Origin: Amphritea sp. | Lineage (GTDB): Bacteria; Pseudomonadota; Gammaproteobacteria; Pseudomonadales; Balneatricaceae | Assembly: GCF_016744155.1 (NCBI RefSeq) | Contig: NZ_JADGEW010000015.1 | Span: forward strand, 1-64,000 | DNA: 64,000 nt | Direction: 5' to 3' | Part shown: piece after piece, positions 32,458-42,046 of the stretch | How positions within the stretch are numbered: the first letter of the stretch is position 1 | Layout: the number at the start of each line of letters is the position of its first letter | Notes under the pieces: model-generated | What the model was told of the DNA's origin: nothing | The model's database searches: none | What the model saw: only the letters and a program-made list of their open reading frames with translations | Made by a program: the position numbers and the translations under genes

Positions 32458-33140
32458 TAAGCATTCGTAACCTTTATAAGCGTTATCATAATCATCACGG
32501 CAGTGACTGGGTTTTAAAAGATATCAGTATTGATATACCCACAGGGGTAAGTGTTGGCTTACTTGGGCGAAATGGCGCGGGAAAATCAACCTTGTTACGC
32601 ATTATCGGGGGAATGGATACGCCGGATAGGGGCGAAGTCATACGAGATTGCAGAGTTTCATGGCCAATCGGAATCAGTGGTGGTTTTCAAGGTTCGATGA
32701 CAGGGCGACAGAATGTAAAGTTTGTTGCGCGGGTTCATGGTTCTGGAAAAGATATTGAACGTATTATTCACTTTGTCGAAGAGTTTGCAGAGATTGGTAA
32801 GGCGTTCGATGAGCCGGTTAAAACCTATTCAAGTGGTATGCGAAGTCGATTATCTTTTGGTTTGTCGTTAGCATTTGATTTCGATGTTTTTTTGTCTGAT
32901 GAAGCTACCTCTGTAGGTGATCGTGCTTTCAAGGAAAAGGCAACTAAAGCGTTTAAGGAACGAATAGGCCAGGCTGGCTTGATTATTGTTTCCCATGGCG
33001 AGGCTATTTTAAAAGATCTTTGCCAAGCGGGAATTTGGCTTGATCAGGGAAAGGCTCATTGGTTTGATGATATAAATGAAGCGATCGCGGCATATCATGA
33101 AAGTACTGATAAGCCTAAGCATAATATGAAAATTAAGTAA
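32454..33140 (+). CDS. kpsT: Capsule ABC transporter ATPase KpsT
   Basis: KpsT powers polysaccharide export through KpsM. The 228 residues contain Walker A GRNGAGKST (38-46), a signature-like YSSGMRSRLSFGLSLA and a Walker B VFLSDEATSVGD, the variant found in capsule and O-antigen exporters of this subclass. The ATG at 32454 overlaps the kpsM stop; a longer frame upstream lies inside kpsM and is rejected. Confidence 0.95.
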   Translation: MISIRNLYKRYHNHHGSDWVLKDISIDIPTGVSVGLLGRNGAGKSTLLRIIGGMDTPDRGEVIRDCRVSWPIGISGGFQGSMTGRQNVKFVARVHGSGKDIERIIHFVEEFAEIGKAFDEPVKTYSSGMRSRLSFGLSLAFDFDVFLSDEATSVGDRAFKEKATKAFKERIGQAGLIIVSHGEAILKDLCQAGIWLDQGKAHWFDDINEAIAAYHESTDKPKHNMKIK

Positions 33141-33154
33141 GATAGAAGATAGCA

Positions 33155-34243
33155 ATGAAATTATTTTTAAGGCAACACCCTTATTGGCTCCTGTATATAG
33201 TTTCAGTCGTTCTTGTTTCGGGTTATTGGGCTGTATGGGCAACAGATCGCTATGTTTCAGAAAGTAATATTGTTTTAGAAAGCCCTCAAATTTCAATGCC
33301 GGACCTAAACTTCTCTTCACTGTTAGGGGGGGGAAGCGGAGGGAATAACGACATGTTACTTCTGCGGGATTATCTGTTGTCTGTAGATATGCTGCGCAAG
33401 ATAGACCAGGAGCTTGGGTTTCGAAGTCACTACGCTAGTAATGACGTTGATTTCTTTTCCCGCCTGAGTTCAGTTAACGTTCCTCTTGAAGAACTGCATG
33501 AATATTATTTGAGCCGGATCTCTGTTGAACTTGATGAATATGCCCAGGTATTACGTATTAAAGTAGAAGCCTTCACTCCGGAAGTTGCGTTAGATATTTC
33601 GTCAATGTTACTGCGAGAAGGAGAGACTCATATGAATACCATGGGTCAGCGACTCGCTGCGGAGCAGGTTAGATTTCTTGAATTGCAGGTTTCTGAGTTA
33701 AGTGATAATTTTCAAAATACCAGAAAGGACCTTATTAATTACCAAAATTTAAATGGGTTGATTTCACCAACAGGCACCGTCGAAAGTTTAAGTGCGGTAG
33801 TAGCTGAACTTGAATCATCACTAGCGACCCTGCAAGCGAAGCAAACGATGATGGCGAGCTATCAGAGTAGCACCTCACCTGCAGTGATAAGAGTAGCGAG
33901 TGAAATTTCAGCCTTGCGTCAGCAGATTGCAAAGGAAAGGGCGCGTATGGCCCAGCAATCAGGTAATGCTCTGAATACATTGTCAGCCGAATATCAGACG
34001 CTTGAGCTAAAGGTGTTATTTGCACAAGAGAGTTACTCCGGAGCATTGGCGGCTTTGCAAAGTACGAGAATAGAATCTGCGCGAAAACTTAAGCAGATTT
34101 CTGTACTGCAAAGCCCAACGTTACCTGAGTATCCGGTGAAACCGAAACGACTGTATAACATTATAGTATTTGTAGTGATTGGTTTGTTTATAACCCTGAT
34201 CATGCATATGTTGGTATTGATTGTCAGAGATCATCGAGACTGA
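33155..34243 (+). CDS. kpsE: Capsule export inner-membrane protein KpsE/BexC-like
   Basis: KpsE-type polysaccharide co-polymerase-like proteins link the KpsMT transporter to the outer-membrane conduit. The 362-residue protein has an N-terminal membrane helix (about 10-28), a large periplasmic part with a coiled coil (about 160-300) and a C-terminal helix (about 330-355) ending in VRDHRD. The late segment YPVKPKRLYNI before the second helix is typical of the family. The order D-M-T-E resembles the compact bex/ctr export modules. Confidence 0.9.
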   Translation: MKLFLRQHPYWLLYIVSVVLVSGYWAVWATDRYVSESNIVLESPQISMPDLNFSSLLGGGSGGNNDMLLLRDYLLSVDMLRKIDQELGFRSHYASNDVDFFSRLSSVNVPLEELHEYYLSRISVELDEYAQVLRIKVEAFTPEVALDISSMLLREGETHMNTMGQRLAAEQVRFLELQVSELSDNFQNTRKDLINYQNLNGLISPTGTVESLSAVVAELESSLATLQAKQTMMASYQSSTSPAVIRVASEISALRQQIAKERARMAQQSGNALNTLSAEYQTLELKVLFAQESYSGALAALQSTRIESARKLKQISVLQSPTLPEYPVKPKRLYNIIVFVVIGLFITLIMHMLVLIVRDHRD

Positions 34244-34477
34244 TTTCAGTGCTAGTAGCTTTCTGGGCGTTATGTCAAAGGCCTTGGAAGAGCACACTAC
34301 GAATCAACAGGGTGAGAAGAAATTCTATCAGTCGTGAGCGTGAAGCGGTTTAGTTAAATAAAAAGTTAATAATGATGTAATTGTAGCTAATTGATTGGTT
34401 AAAAATAACAGATGTAGCGGACAAATTTTACGCCCGCGATGATTCGGTTAAGACTAATAAGCCTAGTAGGAATCCGC

Positions 34478-36088
34478 ATGGCGATTTTTGTTATAGATAA
34501 AAGTATCAATTTGAAACACCTAGAAATTGCGGCGAATTCAAATGCATTTTTTGGGATTGGCTTGGAATTGAATGTATTAGCGAATCTGAACCGGCATGCT
34601 GATGCAGATAACATGGTTATCTACAACGATTTCACCGCTCAATTAGCTAATGGCCTGCGACAAGGTGACTCGCTGGCAGATATTCAATTTTATTGTCAAT
34701 CCGCGTTTGGTGATTTAATTGAGTTCTTCAAAAGAAATCGTACAACATGCCAGTTAATTTCATTGCGTGGGCTGCTGGCGGCGGATAAAAATTCAATTAT
34801 CCAGCAATTTGGAGATGCCCCAGCTGAAGAAATCAGAGCTTTAGTGCAAACGTTTGAGAAAACTATTATTCAAGATGATTTTTACTCATTGGCGGCGTTA
34901 CAACTTCAAAACTCGGATAAGCGGCTTGTAAAACTTGCAGCAGAACTGGAAGCTTGCTCAGTGATTGCTTATGAAGGCTCAGATGTACATAATCTTGAAA
35001 AAATTATAAACGACTACCTTACGGAAAAGCAGGAAGTTGACAAAAAACTATATGTTGCTGAAGAATCGTTGAAAAAGTGTGAAGAGGAAGGGCGTTTAGC
35101 ATTTAATAAATTTGAGACTGAAAATAAAGAGTTACAGAGGCAAATAGATGAAAAAAATGGCCAGATAGAAAATGTTCTGCATCAGCTCTTTGTGCTACAA
35201 AGTGCATTCGATGAGGCCCAGAAATCACAGAAAATTACAGTGCAACAGCATTCAGACACAGTAAATACAATAGAGTCGCATGTAACGGGTTTACAACAGG
35301 AACTTAAGCAAACAAAGATTGAAAATAAAGAGCTTGTAGAGCAATTGCATTTTGTGCAGGAAACATTAGAAGAGGTTTCTTTATCTTTACAAACGAAGGA
35401 ATTAGCTAACCAATCGCTAATGATTGAAAAAACAAAAAGTGAAGCAGATTGTAAAAAATCTAATGAGAAGACCCAAGGGCTTAGCAAGGAAGTTACTAAA
35501 GTTCGTCAGACACTTGCCTTTCAGCAAGAGGAAAATGAGCTGTTAATTGAGCAGTTACATAATGTCCAAGAGTTATATGAATATAAACTGATACAAACAG
35601 AAAATTCGGCAGGTATTCAGAAGACCCTAAATCAAAGGGTGTCTGAAAAAGATCGTGAAATTCACGCACTAAATAAACTACTAGATGCAGGATTAATTTA
35701 TCAAAAATGGTTAATAGCTTTGTTACATGCTGCGCATAAACAACTGTTTAATCAAAGTAGGGGATTTAGAAAAAAACTCAAGCAACAAGCTAAATTGCTA
35801 AATACTGATAAAGTATTTGATGGACAGTGGTACCTGCAAGCTTATCCTGATCTTGAAGGTTCAAAGCTCGATCTGAAAATACATTATCTTCTGTTTGGAG
35901 CATTTGAAGCTCGGAATCCATCGGGGCAATTCCATACGTTGAATTATATTCAAACATATGCAGATGTAGCAGAAGCCGGAATGCAACCTATTATTCACTT
36001 TATCCAGTTCGGCCAATTTGAGGGGCGCATGGCAGACCCTCTGCAAAAACGTTTGCCAGCACCGGGCAACAGCGAAAGCAAGGCATGA
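34478..36088 (+). CDS. Large coiled-coil protein with C-terminal WYL-YPD-HYL repeats
   Basis: Not a recognised enzyme. From the ATG at 34478 (preceded by TAGGA) the product is 536 residues. It has an N-terminal uncharacterised globular domain (1-170, starting MAIFVIDKSINLKHLEIA), a long Glu/Lys/Gln-rich coiled coil (about 180-415), and two copies (about 445-525) of a repeat with the pattern FDxxWYLxxYPDL...HYLLFGAFEAR. That repeat is usually attached to capsule and rhamnan glycosyltransferases, and the 42 kb glycosyltransferase here carries it too. No glycosyltransferase motif is present. A scaffold role for the biosynthetic complex is my inference. The stretch 34244-34438 before it has no gene. 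Confidence 0.7.
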   Translation: MAIFVIDKSINLKHLEIAANSNAFFGIGLELNVLANLNRHADADNMVIYNDFTAQLANGLRQGDSLADIQFYCQSAFGDLIEFFKRNRTTCQLISLRGLLAADKNSIIQQFGDAPAEEIRALVQTFEKTIIQDDFYSLAALQLQNSDKRLVKLAAELEACSVIAYEGSDVHNLEKIINDYLTEKQEVDKKLYVAEESLKKCEEEGRLAFNKFETENKELQRQIDEKNGQIENVLHQLFVLQSAFDEAQKSQKITVQQHSDTVNTIESHVTGLQQELKQTKIENKELVEQLHFVQETLEEVSLSLQTKELANQSLMIEKTKSEADCKKSNEKTQGLSKEVTKVRQTLAFQQEENELLIEQLHNVQELYEYKLIQTENSAGIQKTLNQRVSEKDREIHALNKLLDAGLIYQKWLIALLHAAHKQLFNQSRGFRKKLKQQAKLLNTDKVFDGQWYLQAYPDLEGSKLDLKIHYLLFGAFEARNPSGQFHTLNYIQTYADVAEAGMQPIIHFIQFGQFEGRMADPLQKRLPAPGNSESKA

Positions 36089-36089
36089 T

Positions 36090-37358
36090 ATGAAACTGGA
36101 ATTGCTAGCTCATTTACAAGTTGATCATTTAGTCTATCTGGGGGCTGGTGATTTAAATGAAGAAACGGTTCGCTTTTTAGAAACAATACCTAAAGTTACA
36201 CTGGTAGAGGCTCAAAGTTCACTGTGCGAATCGCTGCAAGAGCGTTTTCAGGACATGGAACATATCACTGTTATCAATGAAGTAATTGCAGGTAACGAAG
36301 CTGACACTGAGTTTTATATATATAACTTAATAGAGCTGAGCGGTCTAGTTACTGTAGAGAACTTAAAGACGTTCTATCCCGGTTTAAGGGTTTTAGAGAA
36401 TACGTCAGTCAAAACAATTGGTGTTGTACCGTTACTTGAACAAATTGGCTTAGACGCAGAGAAAAATATTGTTTTAGTCGTAGATATTCCGTTTCAAGTA
36501 GAATCTTTACTGGATGAGGTTATTAAAGCCGAAGTGCTGAATGGATTTTCATTGATACTTTGTAGCACACCGACAATCAATCATGAAGTAAAAGCGGCCA
36601 ACTCTTCACTTACCCATAAATTACAGCAAGCGAGGTTCGACTACGATCTTGTTAGCTTACTCTCTGAGCGAAATGGTCTTGATTATCAAACGAGTGTTTA
36701 TAGACAAAGTTCATTATTACAAGAGCATAAACAGGTAACAGAAGATTTAATAGCTTACGAAAAACGAAACATACAACAAAGTAAAGAAATTAAGGCCTTG
36801 CAAACACAGGTGAGTAAGGTGCAGGAAGAAGCGAAAACAACGCAATCAGAACAGAAGTTGCTTAAAGCAGAAAATTCTACCTTACAGGGACAATATAAGA
36901 GTAAGCAGAGAGAGCTTGATAGAGCGCTGAAGGAACATGCAGGCCAGCAAGAAACGCAGCAAAGCTTATTTAATCAGTTGCAATGCCAAAATAAGAAAGT
37001 GCAAATTGATCTCCACAATGAGCGTGAGCTAACAGATAGTACTCAAGCGCATAACGAGACCCTAAAAGCAGAATTGAAGACACTCCAGCAAGAGCGAGAT
37101 AACGCTTCCAAGGAAAGAGAGTCTGTGGGATCGGAAAGAGATGAGATCAAAAGTCAGCTAGAGAAAACTTTGAGATTATTACAAGCCAAAAATAATTTAT
37201 TAAATGAGAAATTTGAGCAAATAAGTCGAGTTCAAAACAATAATTCAAAGTTGAATATGGAAAACGAGCAGCTTAAAAAGGAAAATACTATACATAAAGG
37301 TCAGTTAACAAAAGCTGAATATCAAATTGAGCTGATCAAAGAGCTACTGGTACCTTAA
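36090..37358 (+). CDS. FkbM-like Rossmann domain fused to a long coiled coil
   Basis: The 422-residue product starts with a Rossmann-like domain (1-215). VDHLVYLGAGD, VTLVEAQSS, VVPLLEQIGLDAEKNIVLVVDIPFQ and an acidic residue after it follow the layout of FkbM-type SAM methyltransferases, but the glycine-rich loop is poor, so catalysis is doubtful. Residues about 225-420 are a heptad-rich, Gln/Glu/Lys-rich coiled coil. AAGG lies before the ATG at 36090, two bases after the preceding stop; a longer frame starting inside the previous gene is rejected. It follows another coiled-coil protein, suggesting they work together. Confidence 0.65.
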   Translation: MKLELLAHLQVDHLVYLGAGDLNEETVRFLETIPKVTLVEAQSSLCESLQERFQDMEHITVINEVIAGNEADTEFYIYNLIELSGLVTVENLKTFYPGLRVLENTSVKTIGVVPLLEQIGLDAEKNIVLVVDIPFQVESLLDEVIKAEVLNGFSLILCSTPTINHEVKAANSSLTHKLQQARFDYDLVSLLSERNGLDYQTSVYRQSSLLQEHKQVTEDLIAYEKRNIQQSKEIKALQTQVSKVQEEAKTTQSEQKLLKAENSTLQGQYKSKQRELDRALKEHAGQQETQQSLFNQLQCQNKKVQIDLHNERELTDSTQAHNETLKAELKTLQQERDNASKERESVGSERDEIKSQLEKTLRLLQAKNNLLNEKFEQISRVQNNNSKLNMENEQLKKENTIHKGQLTKAEYQIELIKELLVP

Positions 37359-39079
37359 TGTTAGTAAATGACTATGCTTTAAAGTTAGCAATACACTGGC
37401 AAGCTGGAGATTGGGTAAGAATAAGCGAATTTCAGCAGGCTCAATTGTCGGATATTGATAATAAGGCCGAAGCGGCTTTAATGGTGTCAGTTGCTTGCCT
37501 TCAAGTGGCTGAAAATAAAAAAGCATTACAAGCTTTGCAATGGGCTAAGCAATGGGGTGCAAGTAAAGAACTACAAGCCCGCTATTTAATTAAGGGGGTG
37601 TATAATACACTAGCACTAGCTAGATTAATCGATGATACCTCCACTGCTGAGCTTCTTTTTTGTAAAGCGAATGAAGTTAGCGATAACATAAACGTATTAG
37701 ATGAATTGTCACAGCAAAACTACCTGCAACAGCAAACTCATTTTTTTCAATTGATTCAACACCTAGCGAGCAGAAACAATAAAGCTAAAGAAGTTACACG
37801 GCTTAAAACACTAAACCTTGGTTATGCCTGGGCGGGTAATACCATCAACACTGTTATCTTCCGACACCATGCAATATTTACTGCACATAATTACCAATAC
37901 ACAGCTTTCTATGTTGATACACGGACATTAAGAGTGGTGAAGCGTAATTTAGATAATAGCTCTAAAAGCAATGAGATTGAAACGTTTGATATTAAAGGCG
38001 AATACAATCTTAAAGATGCACATAATAGCATAAGCCTTGCTATGGATAGACAAGGGTATCTGCATCTTTCTTATGACCATCATGGCAGTACTCTACATTA
38101 CCGGCGTAGTATAAAATCTTATCAAATTGACGGCTGGAGTGAGGAGCTGTCGATGACGGGGGAGAATGAGAAAAAAGTCACCTATCCGACATTTATTATG
38201 CCTCAAAACAATACGCCTTTACTCATTCTTTACCGTGATGGAAACTGGAAGCGAGGGAGTGCATATCTCAAGTATTACGATGAGTCGTTGCAAGGTTGGT
38301 TTGACTATTTTACCCCGATACTAAGTGGCGCTGACCAGCAACCCTGGACAAGTAATGCTTATTGGAATAATCCGGTAATGGATCAATATGGCTGTTTACA
38401 TCTCTCTTACACCTGGCGAACCGACTACTTTTCTGATGAGCAGTTAATCAATAATATTAATATTGATTACGCTAAAAGTTTTAATCAAGGATTTAACTGG
38501 CTAACGTCGAAAAATCAGCCCTACAATTTGCCTATTACTCAAGTCAATAGCGAAACTGTTTGGCCGATATCACCTGGTTCAAATCATATAAATCAAACCA
38601 GTATGGCATTAGATTCTAAAGGCTATCCTCACATTGTGTTTTATGCCAATGATATGAATGACGTTCCGCAGTACCAACATATTTGGTTTAACGGGACTAG
38701 TTGGCAGCATAGTTGGGTTTCTGAGCGTACAGAAGGTTTTAAACTCGTAGGCGGCGGTACTTTGCAGATACCGATTAGTCGTCCTGAAATTATTATTGAT
38801 AGAGATGATACGGTTTACATAATTTACAGAGCAGAAGACACGGAACAAAAGTTGGTGGCTAATTATATTACAGCGCCGAGTTATGAGTTCTATTCAGAGA
38901 ATACTCTAATACTCTGGGATGAACCAGTGGGTCAGGCGGAGCCGATTATTGACCGTATTCGTTGGCAAAAAGAGCAAGTATTAACCATGTTGGTGCAATA
39001 CAATGAGCAACCCAATGGTGATACTGATCATAAAGATATTGAAAAGGATATCTTGCTAATTGATTTGAAATTTAATTAA
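37358..39079 (+). CDS. BNR-4 repeat protein, polysaccharide-lyase-like, with N-terminal helical domain
   Basis: Residues 1-150 are helical and TPR-like; about 155-520 form a BNR-4 propeller. The region YAWAGNTINTVIFRHHAIF, then AFYVDTRTLRVVKR and YLHLSYDHHGSTLHYRR, is very typical of BNR-4 proteins, some of which are ulvan-type lyases (PL24/PL25 group). From memory those use two His, a Tyr and an Arg; His222, His242, Tyr276 and Arg293 are candidates in similar spacing. There is no signal peptide. The ATG overlaps the preceding stop codon by one base. In a biosynthetic locus it could be a cytoplasmic lyase or a glycan-binding length controller. The function is not established. Confidence 0.75.
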   Translation: MLVNDYALKLAIHWQAGDWVRISEFQQAQLSDIDNKAEAALMVSVACLQVAENKKALQALQWAKQWGASKELQARYLIKGVYNTLALARLIDDTSTAELLFCKANEVSDNINVLDELSQQNYLQQQTHFFQLIQHLASRNNKAKEVTRLKTLNLGYAWAGNTINTVIFRHHAIFTAHNYQYTAFYVDTRTLRVVKRNLDNSSKSNEIETFDIKGEYNLKDAHNSISLAMDRQGYLHLSYDHHGSTLHYRRSIKSYQIDGWSEELSMTGENEKKVTYPTFIMPQNNTPLLILYRDGNWKRGSAYLKYYDESLQGWFDYFTPILSGADQQPWTSNAYWNNPVMDQYGCLHLSYTWRTDYFSDEQLINNINIDYAKSFNQGFNWLTSKNQPYNLPITQVNSETVWPISPGSNHINQTSMALDSKGYPHIVFYANDMNDVPQYQHIWFNGTSWQHSWVSERTEGFKLVGGGTLQIPISRPEIIIDRDDTVYIIYRAEDTEQKLVANYITAPSYEFYSENTLILWDEPVGQAEPIIDRIRWQKEQVLTMLVQYNEQPNGDTDHKDIEKDILLIDLKFN

Positions 39080-39103
39080 ACATTTACACGTAATGGAATA
39101 GAT

Positions 39104-41317
39104 ATGAGCTACCTCAAAAAAGCGAATGAGGCTTTGCGGAAGAAGGACTATCACGTAGCAATTGATCTTTATGATGAGGTAATTAAAAACAGCCCTGCCT
39201 TGAAAACTGTTGTGGAGTTTAATCGGCAATATGCTAAGTCTAAACTAAAATTCAATGGGGCATCGGATTCATTTCTAAAAAGCCTGCCTGCAACAAGCAA
39301 GCAAGAGGTAAAAAATAAAGAGCTGATCTACTCCGCAAAAGGCCATCCTGCGGCACCATATTTAATGAACTATCAGGTCTATACGGTAGATCTGGTCATA
39401 CCTGTATATAACGCATTTGAAGATGTGAAACTCTGTCTGGAATCTGTTGAGAAAAATACGGACGGGTTTCGTGTCACAACTTATATTATCAATGATGCAT
39501 CAGAAGAAGAGACATCTTCTTACCTGAAAGAGTTTTGCAAAGGAAAGAATGATTTCATTTTGATTGAGCATGAAAGCAATCAAATGTATACAAGAACAGT
39601 CAATGATGGATTAAGAGCTTCGACTGCAGATTATGTTGTAACCCTGAATAGCGATACCATCGTTTCGAAAGGTTGGTTACAAGCTCTTGTCAGATGCATT
39701 CTTTCGGATAAAAAAATAGGAATTGTTGGCCCGCTATCTAATGCTGCAAGTTGGCAGAATGTTCCTGTATTGTTAGATAAAAATGATCAGTTTGCAGTAA
39801 ATGATGTCCCAAATGGAATGTCCGTTGATGAAATGGCCGAGTATGTCAATAGAATATCTCGCCATTTTTATCCTCGCGTTCCATTTGTTAATGGGTTCTG
39901 CTTTATGATTGCTAGAGAAGTAATTGATGCAGTTGGTTATTTGGATGAAGGTACTTTCCCTACAGGGTATGGTGAAGAAAATGATTACTGCTTACGCGCA
40001 GCAGATGCAGGTTTTGATTTAGCTATTGCTGATGATTCGTATGTATTTCATGCTAAATCAAAAAGTTTCGGCCATGAAAAAAGAAAAGAATATTCTAAGA
40101 GAGGCTCGCAAAGTTTAAAAGCAAAGCACGGCAAGGATAAAGTAAATAACCTTGCTGGAAAAATTCGTGATATGAAGGTGTTTGATGACATTCGCGAAGG
40201 TGTTCAAAAAGGGTTAACTAAATCTAAGGATCAAAAGCAATTTAAAGAGCCTTTATCTCAACGTATTCTATTCTTGCTTCCTGTTTCTGGCGGTGGCGGT
40301 GGCGTACATTCTATTGTCCAAGAAACAATGGGCATGAGACGGTTAGGTGTAAAGGTTAAAATCGCAGTGCCTCAAAAACATCTACACAAGTTTTTAAAAG
40401 TTTATGAAGATATTGCCGAAAGAGAAGACCTTTTTTTAGGTTTCGATGAAAAGGATCTGGTTAATATATCAAGAAAATTTGATGTGATTATAGGTACTAT
40501 CTATACATCTATGAAACAAGTTCAGAAGATTAAAAAAGAAAATAATAAAATTTCGACTGCCTACTATATTCAAGATTATGAGCCATTGTTTTCAGAACCA
40601 GGCACAGCGGCTTGGCAAGAAGCCTTTGATTCATACACCTTAGTGCCTGGCACAATACTATTTGCGAAGACGGACTGGATTTGCAATAAAGTCTTTGATC
40701 TTCATGGGGTAGTGGTGAATAAGGTAGCACCTAGTATAGATCATGATGTGTATAAACCAAAACCAGGTTGTTTTAATACAGATACAATTAAAATATCTGC
40801 AATGATTCGTCCAAAAACCCCTAGGCGGGGGGCTGATCGAACTATGCGTTTGCTTAAAAAACTGCATGATGAACTTGGTGGAAAAGTTGAAATCAATATT
40901 TTTGGTTGCGAAGACAGTGATCCATTATTTGGTAAATTGGAACGTAATTATAAGTATAAATCGAGTGGCATTTTAACGAGAAATGGTGTGGCTAATGTTC
41001 TGAAAAGTTCAGATATATTCATTGATTTATCAGACTATCAAGCGTTTGGTCGTACTGCTTTAGAGGCTATGAGTTGCGGTGCAACTTCGGTTGTTACAGC
41101 CTACGGAGGTGTATATGAATATATTCGGAATAAAGAAAATGGTGCCGTGGTTGATGTGTTTAATGAAGAGGCAACTTATCTTACTGTAAAAGAGTTGATA
41201 GAAGATAATGATTTATACTCTTTAAAGATTAAGTCACTTGAAACGGCATCAAATTTTTCAATTAATAAAGCTTCAATGACATTGTTGCTTTCTTTGTCTA
41301 GTAAGGAAAAAAGTTGA
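39104..41317 (+). CDS. Bifunctional glycosyltransferase (GT2 + GT4)
   Basis: The 737-residue protein has a short TPR-like N-terminus (1-40), a GT2 domain (about 94-330) and a GT4 domain (about 385-735). The GT2 part shows VDLVIPVYN, NDASEE, LNSDTIV as the DxD-type motif and FPTGYGEENDYCLRAADAG. The GT4 part has LLPVSGGGGGVHSI, YIQDYEPLF and FGRTALEAMSCGATSV. Such fusions, close to the rhamnan/WsaF style, probably add two sugars of the repeat unit in sequence. Base composition is more A/T-rich than the core genes. Confidence 0.88.
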   Translation: MSYLKKANEALRKKDYHVAIDLYDEVIKNSPALKTVVEFNRQYAKSKLKFNGASDSFLKSLPATSKQEVKNKELIYSAKGHPAAPYLMNYQVYTVDLVIPVYNAFEDVKLCLESVEKNTDGFRVTTYIINDASEEETSSYLKEFCKGKNDFILIEHESNQMYTRTVNDGLRASTADYVVTLNSDTIVSKGWLQALVRCILSDKKIGIVGPLSNAASWQNVPVLLDKNDQFAVNDVPNGMSVDEMAEYVNRISRHFYPRVPFVNGFCFMIAREVIDAVGYLDEGTFPTGYGEENDYCLRAADAGFDLAIADDSYVFHAKSKSFGHEKRKEYSKRGSQSLKAKHGKDKVNNLAGKIRDMKVFDDIREGVQKGLTKSKDQKQFKEPLSQRILFLLPVSGGGGGVHSIVQETMGMRRLGVKVKIAVPQKHLHKFLKVYEDIAEREDLFLGFDEKDLVNISRKFDVIIGTIYTSMKQVQKIKKENNKISTAYYIQDYEPLFSEPGTAAWQEAFDSYTLVPGTILFAKTDWICNKVFDLHGVVVNKVAPSIDHDVYKPKPGCFNTDTIKISAMIRPKTPRRGADRTMRLLKKLHDELGGKVEINIFGCEDSDPLFGKLERNYKYKSSGILTRNGVANVLKSSDIFIDLSDYQAFGRTALEAMSCGATSVVTAYGGVYEYIRNKENGAVVDVFNEEATYLTVKELIEDNDLYSLKIKSLETASNFSINKASMTLLLSLSSKEKS

Positions 41318-41961
41318 TGATGAGCTTTAATGGATTGGATTTGCGAGTTGATGAAGGTAACTTTATAGAAATTGATGCTGATTGCAATTTTCAGACTAGT
41401 AGAATCTACATTCAAGGGACTGGAAATAAAGTGAAAATCAGTAAAGCTCTTTTACATCAGACACTCTTTATAAATATTAGCGGGAATGATAAGGAAATTG
41501 TTGTTAGTGAGAGTAAAAAAAATATAAATAATTTAAAAATTGTTTCTATAAGAGGTGAGTGTCAGAAAGTTCTTATTGGTCGGGATTTTAGTTGTGGTGG
41601 TTGTGAGATTCAGATGAACGATGGATATGAGACTCTCACGATTGGCGATGATTGTCTTTTTTCTTGGGGAATAAAAATGAGGACATCTGATGGTCACTCT
41701 GTAATTGATCTTGAAACAGGAAATGCGATTAATTTGCCTAAGAATATAACGATTGGTAGTCATGTATGGGTAGGAGAGGATGTTAAGTTTTTAAAAGGTT
41801 CGATTATTCCATGTAACACAATAGTTGGTGGGTTTTCTGTCGTTACAAAAGCCTTCTTTAGTGAGAATAGTGTTATAGCTGGATTTCCAGCCAAAGTAGT
41901 AAAGAGTAATGTGGGTTGGGATCGGCAGATGCCTTATGAGTACAATAGAGTGAAGTCATAA
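41317..41961 (+). CDS. Hexapeptide-repeat acyltransferase (probable sugar O-acetyltransferase)
   Basis: The 214-residue protein is a left-handed beta-helix transferase of the NodL/CatB/WbbJ kind. The second half shows LTIGDDCLFSWGIKMRTSDG (with a candidate catalytic His in DGHS), then ITIGSHVWVGEDVKFLKG, NTIVGGFSVVTK and NSVIAGFPAKVVK, the standard C-terminal signature. The first half has imperfect repeats. The ATG at 41317 overlaps the previous stop, with AAGGA upstream. It probably O-acetylates a capsule sugar; the acceptor is unknown. Confidence 0.85.
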   Translation: MMSFNGLDLRVDEGNFIEIDADCNFQTSRIYIQGTGNKVKISKALLHQTLFINISGNDKEIVVSESKKNINNLKIVSIRGECQKVLIGRDFSCGGCEIQMNDGYETLTIGDDCLFSWGIKMRTSDGHSVIDLETGNAINLPKNITIGSHVWVGEDVKFLKGSIIPCNTIVGGFSVVTKAFFSENSVIAGFPAKVVKSNVGWDRQMPYEYNRVKS

Positions 41962-42046
41962 GGATGTCTGACCGAGTCAAATATATATGCCCGGTGGGAA
42001 AAGGTTGCTGGAAAGTACGGTAATCTCCGATTACTAGGTTGTTTAA

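Noticed and set aside
36018-36089. Longer start for the FkbM-like gene inside the previous gene
   Set aside because: The residues are basic and unrelated to the fold, and the ATG at 36090 has a good AAGG and two-base spacing from the preceding stop.
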